Shown: positions 1 through 5,822 of the stretch, one piece after another
How positions within the stretch are numbered: the first letter of the stretch is position 1
Layout: each line of letters starts with the position of its first letter
NCBI GenBank assembly: GCA_964561145.1
Contig: CAZLNZ010000037.1
Location: forward strand, 1 to 5,823
Source: RUG14300 sp964561145
GTDB taxonomy: Bacteria > Bacillota > Clostridia > Christensenellales > CAG-1252
Reading direction: 5' to 3'
DNA: 5,823 nt
Notes under the pieces: generated by a model
The model's input: the letters and a program-made list of their open reading frames with translations, nothing else
What the model was told of the DNA's origin: nothing
Database searches by the model: none
Program-made: the position numbers and the translations under genes

Positions 1-99
1 CCATTGTAGGTATTTTCCATACTACCATATCTCATAACACAAATCAACACTTCTTTCGAAAATATTCCCATAAATGGCATAAATAAAGGGGTTTTTCTA
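1..99 (+). repeat. Left copy of 99-bp inverted repeat
   Basis: This stretch is the reverse complement of 5724-5822 with only three mismatches (positions 10, 15 and 56, pairing with 5813, 5808 and 5767). Identity stops sharply at position 99: base 100 and its partner 5723 differ and the flanks are unrelated. The repeat starts at the first base of the window, so its true outer end is unknown. It resembles the inner end of a multicopy element, such as an insertion sequence end or a long terminal inverted repeat, but I recognise no family. Read inward-to-outward it is open in one frame (see the right copy). It is not a gene by itself. Confidence 0.9.
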
Positions 100-282
100 T
101 GTTTTGCTCCCTATTTCGTTAGTTTCTAGCACACTTAAACGCATGATTATAAAACGATTGATTCTTATTTTAGGCGATTCATACAATGAAAGCTTCTTAT
201 GAAACATTACATCATAAACTTCGCTTTGTAGCTCCATCAAATTATTATAGCTTGACAGTACATAATAGAAAGTGATCAACCA
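100..282. other. Intergenic stretch, no supported gene
   Basis: Together with the left repeat and the promoter this makes up the 330 bases before the first gene. A minus-strand frame is open from about 279 to 97 (60 codons, TTG start). It has no ribosome binding site, overlaps the promoter region of the flavoprotein gene, and ends in a TAG at 97-99, just inside the repeat boundary. It could be a decayed end of a neighbouring gene or mobile element, but nothing in its translation is recognisable. A TTGACA at 252-257 has no matching -10. Confidence 0.4.
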
Positions 283-312
283 TTGACTTTAGTCCGTTAA
301 AAATGTTATAAT
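283..312 (+). promoter_or_regulatory. Sigma-A-type promoter of the flavoprotein gene
   Basis: TTGACT (283-288) and a perfect TATAAT (307-312) are separated by 18 bases, and the -10 is preceded by TG with one base between (TGTTATAAT, 304-312), an extended -10. Transcription would start near 319, leaving a very short leader that just includes the GGAGG at 320-324 before the ATG at 331. The match to the housekeeping consensus is strong. The short leader is the only odd point. Confidence 0.75.
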
Positions 313-330
313 CTTTTGCGGAGGAATGAA

Positions 331-1701
331 ATGAAATACGACGTTATTATTATCGGAGCAGGTCCGGGCGGCATATTCTCCTCGCTTGAACTTGCAAAAA
401 AAACAGATTTAAAAATAGCTGTTTTTGATTCGGGCAACCCCTTAGATAAAAGGAAATGCCCTATCGATGGCAAAAAAATAAAAGGTTGTATCGGCTGTCC
501 CACATGTGCAATAATGCAGGGTTTTGGCGGTGCAGGTGCTTTTTCCGATGGAAAATATAATATTACCAATCAGTTTGGCGGCAACTTACACGAATACATT
601 GGAAAGAAAACCGCAATCGAGCTGATGAGATATGTCGATGAAATAAATCTTTCCCACGGCGGAGAAGGAACTAAGCTTTATGCCAATGTTAATTCAAGGT
701 TTAAAAAGAAATGCCTGGAAGTCGGTTTACACCTGCTTGATGCGGATGTTAGACATTTAGGTACAGACATCAATTACGTTGTTCTAGAGAATATCTATAG
801 AGAATTAGAAGATCGTGTGGACTTCTTTTTCCGTTCTCCCGTTATTTCAATAGAAAAAATAGAGGACGGCTTTAAGGTTATCACGGAAAAAGGGGATTAC
901 TATTCAAAGTATTGCATTATTTCCGTCGGAAGAAGTGGTAGTAAGTGGATGGAAAGAGTATGCTCCTCTCTCGATATTCCTACAACATCAAGCAGAGTGG
1001 ATATCGGTGTCAGAGTGGAGCTTCCGGCTGAAGTCTTTGCTCCTTTGACGGATGAGTTATATGAAAGCAAAATTGTTTACAGGACTAACAAGTATCAAGA
1101 CCTTGTCAGAACCTTCTGTATGAATCCTTACGGAATCGTTGTTAATGAAAACACCAACGGCATCGTTACCGTAAACGGTCATAGCTTCGAAGATGTTAAT
1201 AAAAGGACCGCAAACACAAATTTTGCACTTTTAGTTTCCAAACATTTTTCCGAACCCTTTAAAGACAGCAACGGCTACGGAGAAAGTATTGCAAGGCTCT
1301 CCAATATGCTTGGCGGAGGAGTGATGGTTCAACGTTTCGGTGATTTAATAAGGGGAAGAAGAAGCACCGTTAACAGAATAAACGACTGCTTTATTGAGCC
1401 TACTTTATCGGCTACACCGGGTGATTTAAGTTTGGTCATTCCTAAACGCATATTGGATGATATAATAGAAATGATTTATGCACTAGATAAAATTGCTCCC
1501 GGTACAGCAAATGATGAAACTCTCTTGTATGGTGTTGAAGTTAAGTTTTACAATATGCAGGTGGAGCTGGATAGCAATCTCGAAACAAAACATAAAGGCT
1601 TGTTTATAATCGGCGACGGTAGCGGAGTTACGCACTCACTATCTCACGCTTCCGCAAGCGGAGTCTATGTTGCAAGATACATTATAGATAAAAATCAATA
1701 A
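331..1701 (+). CDS. FAD-dependent dehydrogenase, COG2509-like
   Basis: This 456-residue flavoprotein probably binds FAD (or NAD(P) plus FAD) and catalyses an unknown redox reaction in the cytoplasm; no signal peptide or membrane segment is seen. The N-terminus is a Rossmann dinucleotide-binding motif, VIIIGAGPGG (residues 5-14). A four-cysteine cluster follows (C43, C53, C56, C59), then the family hallmark GFGGAGAFSDGK (64-75). A second FAD contact is likely at GLFIIGDGSGVTHSLSHA (423-440) near the C-terminus. Members of this uncharacterised dehydrogenase group are common in Clostridia and usually 450-530 residues, so this one looks complete. ATG 331 was chosen because GGAGG (320-324) sits 6 bases upstream; a TTG in frame at 316 would place that site inside the gene. 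It has its own promoter and is followed by 280 bases of regulatory sequence, so it is probably monocistronic. Family is fairly certain; substrate is unknown. Confidence 0.88.
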   Translation: MKYDVIIIGAGPGGIFSSLELAKKTDLKIAVFDSGNPLDKRKCPIDGKKIKGCIGCPTCAIMQGFGGAGAFSDGKYNITNQFGGNLHEYIGKKTAIELMRYVDEINLSHGGEGTKLYANVNSRFKKKCLEVGLHLLDADVRHLGTDINYVVLENIYRELEDRVDFFFRSPVISIEKIEDGFKVITEKGDYYSKYCIISVGRSGSKWMERVCSSLDIPTTSSRVDIGVRVELPAEVFAPLTDELYESKIVYRTNKYQDLVRTFCMNPYGIVVNENTNGIVTVNGHSFEDVNKRTANTNFALLVSKHFSEPFKDSNGYGESIARLSNMLGGGVMVQRFGDLIRGRRSTVNRINDCFIEPTLSATPGDLSLVIPKRILDDIIEMIYALDKIAPGTANDETLLYGVEVKFYNMQVELDSNLETKHKGLFIIGDGSGVTHSLSHASASGVYVARYIIDKNQ

Positions 1702-1771
1702 TGATGCGGCAATCGTGTACGGCATTGATTGGCTAAAAACGAAAAACGACCACTAAATAACTCAAAGTGGT

Positions 1772-1822
1772 ATTATATTGACAACTCGTTGTAAAGATAC
1801 GCAACGAGTTGTTTGTTATAAT
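1772..1822 (+). promoter_or_regulatory. 51-bp near-palindrome, operator or terminator
   Basis: The core is a perfect 10-bp inverted repeat, CAACTCGTTG (1782-1791) and CAACGAGTTG (1802-1811), around a 10-base centre, extended by an A-T pair at 1781/1812. The outer ends are also symmetric: ATTATA at 1772-1777 mirrors TATAAT at 1817-1822. As RNA it forms an 11-bp stem followed by TTTGTTAT, which could weakly terminate the flavoprotein transcript. As DNA it could be the binding site of a dimeric regulator abutting the -10 of the sigma operon. A smaller hairpin, ACCACT (1749-1754) with AGTGGT (1766-1771), lies just upstream. The sequence alone does not decide between these roles. Confidence 0.6.
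1814..1822 (+). promoter_or_regulatory. Extended -10 promoter upstream of sigma operon
   Basis: TGTTATAAT is a perfect extended -10 for the housekeeping sigma factor. No good -35 lies 16-19 bases upstream; a TTGACA at 1778-1783 is 33 bases away, too far. The expected spacer and -35 region are occupied by the palindrome at 1772-1822, so activity may be controlled by whatever binds there. Transcription would begin near 1829 and give a leader of about 150 bases before the sigma start. It could supply basal expression beside the ECF-like element at 1898-1929. It may also be only the symmetric arm of the palindrome. Confidence 0.4.
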
Positions 1823-1897
1823 AGGAAAAACCGCTTTTATTCATAAGATTGAATTATCTCAACTATTGTGATATACTTCAATATATTTTTCCATGAG

Positions 1898-1929
1898 TGC
1901 AATAAATGTGTGTTTTTAAGTGTTTAATA
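1898..1929 (+). promoter_or_regulatory. Putative ECF promoter of the sigma operon
   Basis: TGCAATAAA (1898-1906), 13 bases, then GTGTTTAATA (1920-1929). The same two blocks with the same 13-base gap, and a shared TTTT at the same place inside the gap, recur at 3900-3931 before the lipoprotein gene. Read as TGCAAT-N16-GTGTTT, the layout matches ECF promoters such as the TGAAAC-N16-CGTA class in Bacillus. Transcription would start near 1936-1938, about 45 bases before the GTG at 1982. Control by the sigma factor encoded just downstream is inferred. Confidence 0.65.
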
Positions 1930-1981
1930 TGTGAAGAATGTATTCCGTAGAGATTACTTGATACACGTAAAGGAGCATACG

Positions 1982-2509
1982 GTGAACAGACGGGAGATTG
2001 ATATTATACTAAAGAAAGTCGCACAGGGTGACAATGTTGCCTTTGAGCGATTGTATATAGAAACCAAACGAGGTGTTTATGGTTTTCTATTGTCATATTT
2101 TAACAATTCTGCCGATTGTGAGGATGCAATGCAAAATACCTATCTGAAAATCAGACAAAACATATGTCAATACAAAAGCGGGAGCAACGGATTGGCATGG
2201 ATTTTACAAATAGCAAAAAACACTGCATTGAACGAACTTCGTGCTAAGGCTAATCGAGAAAAACTCCTGCCCGAAGTTGTTGAGACAGAACACACCTTTG
2301 ATAACTTTGATACAAAGGACGCAATCGTTACTATCATGAAACGTGTATTGGACGAGGAAGAACAGCGAATAGTCATTCTTCACGCCGTATGGGGATATAA
2401 GCATAAAGAAATTGCAGCACTTCTTAATGTATCCCTAGGTACGGTTACTTCTAAATACAAACGTGCGGTGGATAAAATTAAAACTGCATGGAAGGAGGAA
2501 CAGTTATGA
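1982..2509 (+). CDS. ECF-type RNA polymerase sigma factor
   Basis: This 175-residue protein would direct RNA polymerase to a small regulon, probably in response to an envelope signal. Sigma-70 region 2 covers about residues 15-88: a helix around AFERLYIETKRGVYGFLLSYF, then the DCEDAMQNTYLKI segment for core binding and -10 recognition, ending in AWILQIAKNTALNELR. A short linker leads to region 4 (about 115-168), with a helix-turn-helix at HKEIAALLNVSLGTVTSKYKRA-type residues (141-162) for -35 recognition. Length and the lack of regions 1 and 3 are typical of ECF factors; it is not a SigI protein. GTG 1982 was chosen because AAAGGAG (1969-1975) lies 6 bases upstream. An in-frame GTG at 1931 has no such site and would fall in the proposed promoter. 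Its stop overlaps the next start (ATGA, 2506-2509), implying translational coupling to the anti-sigma candidate. Confidence 0.92.
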   Translation: MNRREIDIILKKVAQGDNVAFERLYIETKRGVYGFLLSYFNNSADCEDAMQNTYLKIRQNICQYKSGSNGLAWILQIAKNTALNELRAKANREKLLPEVVETEHTFDNFDTKDAIVTIMKRVLDEEEQRIVILHAVWGYKHKEIAALLNVSLGTVTSKYKRAVDKIKTAWKEEQL

Positions 2510-3891
2510 GATCCTGGAAAAAACAGTTGAATAAAGAATTGGAACGTACTGCACCTGCTCTTAAGGAAGAAATAAAAAATGTGCCGATAACAATAGAGAA
2601 TGCTGTGGATGATAAGATCGAAAGGAAGCGTTTTTCAAGACGATTCCTTTGTATCGGCTCGGCATTTGCTGCTGCAACGGCAGTGATTGTTATTGCTCTT
2701 TTGGGTATATTCGGTGTTTTTAGCACCCCTGATGCCCCAAGTTACTTGAACTATGTTTTTACTCTAGAAATCAATCCGGCTGTGGTATTTGTTACCGACA
2801 GTGAGGGTACTGTTTGTGACGTGACTTCCTTAAATGAGGATGCAGATGTAATTCTTTCAGAAGACTTTATTAACGAAAGCTTGATTGGCAAGCCCTTAGC
2901 AGAGGCAATTGTAACATATACGGATAGTGCCGCTAGACTGGGGTATCTTGATCTGTCTCAAGAATCAACTGCGGTTAGGCTTTCAACCTCTAGTGAGACC
3001 GAGAACGAGCTATTGTCAGAGGTTTCATCAAGCCTAAGATCATATTTCAAAACAAACGGAATATACACCATTATCGTGGAAAACACACTTTCTATAAACG
3101 AGATGTGTGAGCGTATAGGTATTTCAGAGGGCATAGACCTTGATTCACTTGTTGAAAAACTCGAAAGTATCCCCACTCGCTTTGGGGAACAGATAGACAC
3201 AAATGCCGACAGCGATGCAATACAGCTCTTTTACAAGACAAATATCATAAACAAGGAAACTCTTGAGTTGATCAAGGATGAGTTACTTGATAATGTGGAT
3301 AAGATAATACAAAACGGACAGCTTCTGGTCAAATTAAAGCTTTGCAATTCCAATATAATGCTATCCCTGGACAACCCGCATTTTCTTTCAGACTATTGGA
3401 CGGTCAAGGAATATGGGGAATCAAATTACAACAAATCCTTCGCTACTCTTATGAATAAAATGGAAGAGCTTCTCGATGAGTATGAGGATACATTTAACGT
3501 TACTTTTTCAAGTTATGACGATTTCGAGGCGGTTGAGGATTCATATTCACAGCTATTCGATTCCGATATCGACTATGAAAAGCTGTTATCTACTCTTACT
3601 CTTGAGAATTTTCAAGCGTCAACCGAGAAGTATATATCGATATTAAGAAGTATCGGTTGCGATGTATCCGAATTGGAATATATTTCAACAATACCATATA
3701 ATGCACAAGAATACATTTCCCAATACAGAACGATGTTGGAACAACTCTTCGATTCAAGGGAAGCGAAGTATAAAAATATATATGAAGTTACCAGAACAGC
3801 TCTTTCCGATAGTAAATATAACGATTTTGTAAATGGTATCATTTCAGAGTATGGCTCGACGGACAATTTTTGGAATAAAAATAAAAACTGA
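2506..3891 (+). CDS. Membrane anti-sigma factor with RsgI-type ectodomain
   Basis: This 461-residue single-pass membrane protein is probably the anti-sigma factor of the upstream ECF sigma. Residues 1-46 are a charged cytoplasmic segment. A membrane helix follows (about 47-72), with positive residues KRFSRR on its inner side. Outside, residues 83-148 match the RsgI-type domain: TLEINPAVV with the Asn90-Pro91 bond, NEDADVIL (110-117) and GYL (146-148). In RsgI this domain cleaves itself at Asn-Pro and stays associated, which prepares signal-dependent release of sigma. Residues 230-461 are helical, acidic and tyrosine-rich, and I do not recognise them. The cytoplasmic part lacks the usual RsgI N-terminal domain and the HxxxCxxC zinc motif of many ECF anti-sigmas, so sigma binding is inferred from gene order and topology. 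Compared with DINPAIEL in the downstream lipoprotein, Asp is Glu88 and the Glu after the cleavage site is Val94. ATG 2506 follows AAGGAGG (2492-2498) by 7 bases; an in-frame ATG at 2488 has no such site. Confidence 0.8.
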   Translation: MRSWKKQLNKELERTAPALKEEIKNVPITIENAVDDKIERKRFSRRFLCIGSAFAAATAVIVIALLGIFGVFSTPDAPSYLNYVFTLEINPAVVFVTDSEGTVCDVTSLNEDADVILSEDFINESLIGKPLAEAIVTYTDSAARLGYLDLSQESTAVRLSTSSETENELLSEVSSSLRSYFKTNGIYTIIVENTLSINEMCERIGISEGIDLDSLVEKLESIPTRFGEQIDTNADSDAIQLFYKTNIINKETLELIKDELLDNVDKIIQNGQLLVKLKLCNSNIMLSLDNPHFLSDYWTVKEYGESNYNKSFATLMNKMEELLDEYEDTFNVTFSSYDDFEAVEDSYSQLFDSDIDYEKLLSTLTLENFQASTEKYISILRSIGCDVSELEYISTIPYNAQEYISQYRTMLEQLFDSREAKYKNIYEVTRTALSDSKYNDFVNGIISEYGSTDNFWNKNKN

Positions 3892-3899
3892 AATAATTA

Positions 3900-3931
3900 T
3901 GCAATAAAAAAACATTTTGCTGTGTTTAATA
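3900..3931 (+). promoter_or_regulatory. Putative ECF promoter of the lipoprotein gene
   Basis: TGCAATAAA (3900-3908), 13 bases, then GTGTTTAATA (3922-3931), identical in both blocks and in gap length to the element at 1898-1929. Transcription would start near 3938-3940, about 35 bases before the ATG at 3974. The element lies in the 82-base gap after the anti-sigma gene. No terminator is seen in that gap, so the lipoprotein could be made both by read-through and from this site. Dependence on the upstream sigma factor is inferred. Confidence 0.65.
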
Positions 3932-3973
3932 GGTAGAATAACCAAATTCAAGATTTAATGGAGGTTACACATT

Positions 3974-5488
3974 ATGAAAAAGAAAATCATCGCTATTATA
4001 CTATTTACAATATTTGCATGCTCCATATGTGCTCTTAGTGCGTGCAATGTAAACAATGGTCCTGCAAACAAAACCGAGGCAGAGGCATATGTTAGCTTAG
4101 ACATCAACCCGGCTATCGAGCTTATTGTCGATAAGGACAATGTGGTTGTTAGCGTTATAGGAGAAAATGAGGATGCACAAGTGCTTCTGTACGAGGAAAC
4201 CGGCATCGTAGGCGAAAAAATTGACCAAGCCACTAAAAAGATAACCGATCTTGCAATTAAATACGGATATCTTAACGAGGATAATACGGTTGTCGATGCC
4301 ATCGTATCTTCTGAGGATGAGAAATTTGCCGAAGATGTTTTGGGCACGGTTAATACATCTATCACCGCTACTGCAGAGGGTTTAGGCTTAAGCGTAATCG
4401 TTGACGGAGAAGGTGCATACTCCTTATTACGTCAAATGGAGGAGATAAAGAAACAATATCCTAATAACGAAGCAATTCAAAACATGTCGGTTGCGAAGTT
4501 TAAGTTGGCACTTTCTGTATCGGAAAAGGGAGAGACATCCCTTGAGGTCGCACTTACACTCGACGATGCTGAATTGATTGAGATGTTAAAATCCGCAAGT
4601 GCAAAGATCGAACAATTTGCGACCGAAGCTTATTTGGCGGCAAAGGCAAAGGCTCTTGCACTTTACGATCAAGCAACCGAGATTGCAGGATACGGGGTAT
4701 ATATGCAATACTATATTGAAAAAGTATTGTCCCATCCGATGACAGCTTATTACGGCGGAGTATATTCCATGTACGCATCTGCTGCTAAGGGCATCGATAT
4801 TGTATGCGACACCGCAGAATTCGTGATAGGCATGAGAAATTACCCCTTGGATGAGGAGCAAGTAGCAACTGTTGTTTCCGCACTCGGATTGGAATCTGCA
4901 GATGTGTTGAAGAACTCCGATGGCGAGATAACCATTGCAAGCATAGAGGCATATGCCGATAAACAATTTAAAAATACACCGGCATCCGAAGCTTTAGAAC
5001 AACAAAAACAAGCGTTGTCAGAGGCTCTTGCTCAAGCCGAGATCGTCCTCAAGGACAAGGTTAACGAGCTATCCGCAGAGTATAAGCCCCAAATTGAGAC
5101 AGTCATTGCAGAGGTTCGTCAAATAATGGCAGCTCTTGACGGTATGACGATTGCTATGCCAGAGAGTGTAAAAACTATTATCAATACAACTACTGCCGAG
5201 CTCAAGACAATATTAACAGAGCTTGATGAGATGTTAGCTGACGGAAAAATCGAAATAAGCGAATTGAGGGAGAAGGCTGATCGTCTTGAAGCGAAAGCCG
5301 ACGAGTATCTCGAAAAGATAAACGCTGATTTGACAGAGGAAGAGAAAGCAGAGCTCGAAGAGAGAAAGGAATCTGTGATCTCTGCTATGACCGAACAAAA
5401 GGCGGTATTGGAAAAAGCACTTGCAGATGCAGAACAGGCAGCAAGAGAGTATCTCGCAAACTTGAAGGCATCACGTGTTAAAGAGTAG
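3974..5488 (+). CDS. Lipoprotein with RsgI-type domain and coiled coil
   Basis: This 504-residue lipoprotein should be lipid-anchored on the outer face of the membrane. Residues 1-23 form a signal peptide (MKKK, hydrophobic core) ending in the lipobox LSAC, with Cys24 as the acylated residue. After a 14-residue linker comes an RsgI-type domain: YVSLDINPAIEL (39-50, candidate self-cleavage bond Asn45-Pro46), NEDAQVLL (65-72) and GYL (98-100). The middle (about 205-290) is alanine- and tyrosine-rich and unrecognised. From about 338 to 500 it is highly charged, Ala/Glu/Lys/Leu-rich and probably a long coiled coil. The segment QKQALSEALAQAE (344-356) recurs as QKAVLEKALADAE (475-487). There is no membrane helix or sigma-binding part, so it is not itself an anti-sigma factor. 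TGGAGG (3959-3964) precedes the ATG by 9 bases. The shared domain and shared upstream element tie it to the sigma/anti-sigma pair; its role, perhaps as partner or competitor of the anti-sigma ectodomain, is inferred. Confidence 0.8.
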   Translation: MKKKIIAIILFTIFACSICALSACNVNNGPANKTEAEAYVSLDINPAIELIVDKDNVVVSVIGENEDAQVLLYEETGIVGEKIDQATKKITDLAIKYGYLNEDNTVVDAIVSSEDEKFAEDVLGTVNTSITATAEGLGLSVIVDGEGAYSLLRQMEEIKKQYPNNEAIQNMSVAKFKLALSVSEKGETSLEVALTLDDAELIEMLKSASAKIEQFATEAYLAAKAKALALYDQATEIAGYGVYMQYYIEKVLSHPMTAYYGGVYSMYASAAKGIDIVCDTAEFVIGMRNYPLDEEQVATVVSALGLESADVLKNSDGEITIASIEAYADKQFKNTPASEALEQQKQALSEALAQAEIVLKDKVNELSAEYKPQIETVIAEVRQIMAALDGMTIAMPESVKTIINTTTAELKTILTELDEMLADGKIEISELREKADRLEAKADEYLEKINADLTEEEKAELEERKESVISAMTEQKAVLEKALADAEQAAREYLANLKASRVKE

Positions 5489-5494
5489 GAAGGT

Positions 5495-5545
5495 GTAATT
5501 GACATTACTTGTAGCCTATAAATAAACTAGGCAACAAAGCTTGCC
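5495..5545 (+). other. Cluster of short hairpins after the lipoprotein gene
   Basis: Three small perfect stems follow the stop codon: GTAAT/ATTAC (5495-5499 with 5504-5508), GCCTA/TAGGC (5514-5518 with 5528-5532) and GGCAA/TTGCC (5530-5534 with 5541-5545). The last two share bases 5530-5532, so they exclude each other. Stems of five pairs are common by chance in AT-rich DNA, and no function is assigned. Confidence 0.25.
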
Positions 5546-5570
5546 GAAATTAAAAGAAAAAAAATTCAAC

Positions 5571-5603
5571 AAAGGGTAGTGGTCTAATACCATTGCCCTT
5601 TTT
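5571..5603 (+). terminator. Rho-independent terminator of the lipoprotein operon
   Basis: AAAGGGTAGTGGT (5571-5583) pairs with ACCATTGCCCTTT (5589-5601) in a 13-bp stem with two G-T wobbles and a 5-base loop (CTAAT). The stem's final Ts run on to give TTTTT at 5599-5603. An A-rich tract lies on the upstream side, so weak function in the opposite direction is possible. It lies about 80 bases past the lipoprotein stop and would end the module's transcripts. Between it and the right repeat (5604-5723) I see no gene. Confidence 0.85.
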
Positions 5604-5723
5604 AGTTATTATGGACGCATGACTTTTTAAAGGATTGCCTATAAACCTCGTGGTAACAATCACCGCAAAAGATTATTTGCTTTAAAATTAGAGAAATTCT
5701 ATTGGAGAACACTTGGATATTGG

Positions 5724-5822
5724 TAGAAAAACCCCTTTATTTATGCCATTTATGGGAATATTTTCGGAAGAAGTGTTGATTTGTGTTATGAGATATGGTA
5801 GTATGGAGAATATCTACAATGG
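5724..5822 (-). repeat. Right copy of 99-bp inverted repeat
   Basis: This is the reverse complement of 1-99 at 96/99 positions, and it reaches to within one base of the window end. Read on the plus strand it is open from a TTG at 5713 to the window edge (37 codons, beginning MDIGRKTPLFMPFMG). GGAG at 5704-5707 lies 5 bases upstream of that TTG, so it could be the start of a gene cut by the window edge, such as a mobile-element gene. However, the TTG and its binding site lie outside the repeated part, and two of the three mismatches between copies change an amino acid. I do not call it a gene. Confidence 0.9.

Noticed and set aside
97..279. Minus-strand 60-codon open frame beside the left repeat
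   Set aside because: TTG start without a ribosome binding site, overlap with the flavoprotein promoter region, no recognisable family; at most a decayed remnant.
316..330. Upstream TTG start for the flavoprotein
   Set aside because: It would place the GGAGG site inside the gene; the Rossmann motif begins properly after ATG 331.
1778..1783. TTGACA as -35 of the sigma operon promoter
   Set aside because: It lies 33 bases before the TATAAT at 1817, about twice the workable spacing.
1931..1981. Upstream GTG start for the sigma factor
   Set aside because: No ribosome binding site before 1931, and it lies right after the proposed -10 block; GTG 1982 has AAAGGAG at ideal spacing.
2488..2505. Upstream ATG start for the anti-sigma factor
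   Set aside because: It would encode the AAGGAGG site as protein; ATG 2506 has that site 7 bases upstream and gives the usual ATGA overlap.
3900..3920. Possible terminator hairpin (GCAA...TTGC) between anti-sigma and lipoprotein genes
   Set aside because: Only four pairs with an A-rich loop and no T-run; the stretch is better explained by the shared promoter-like element.
3955..4365. Minus-strand 136-codon open frame opposite the lipoprotein start
   Set aside because: It is the antisense shadow of a gene with clear signal peptide, lipobox and domain, and has no features of its own. The same holds for the minus-strand frames at 4554-4778, 4586-4966 and 5119-5505.
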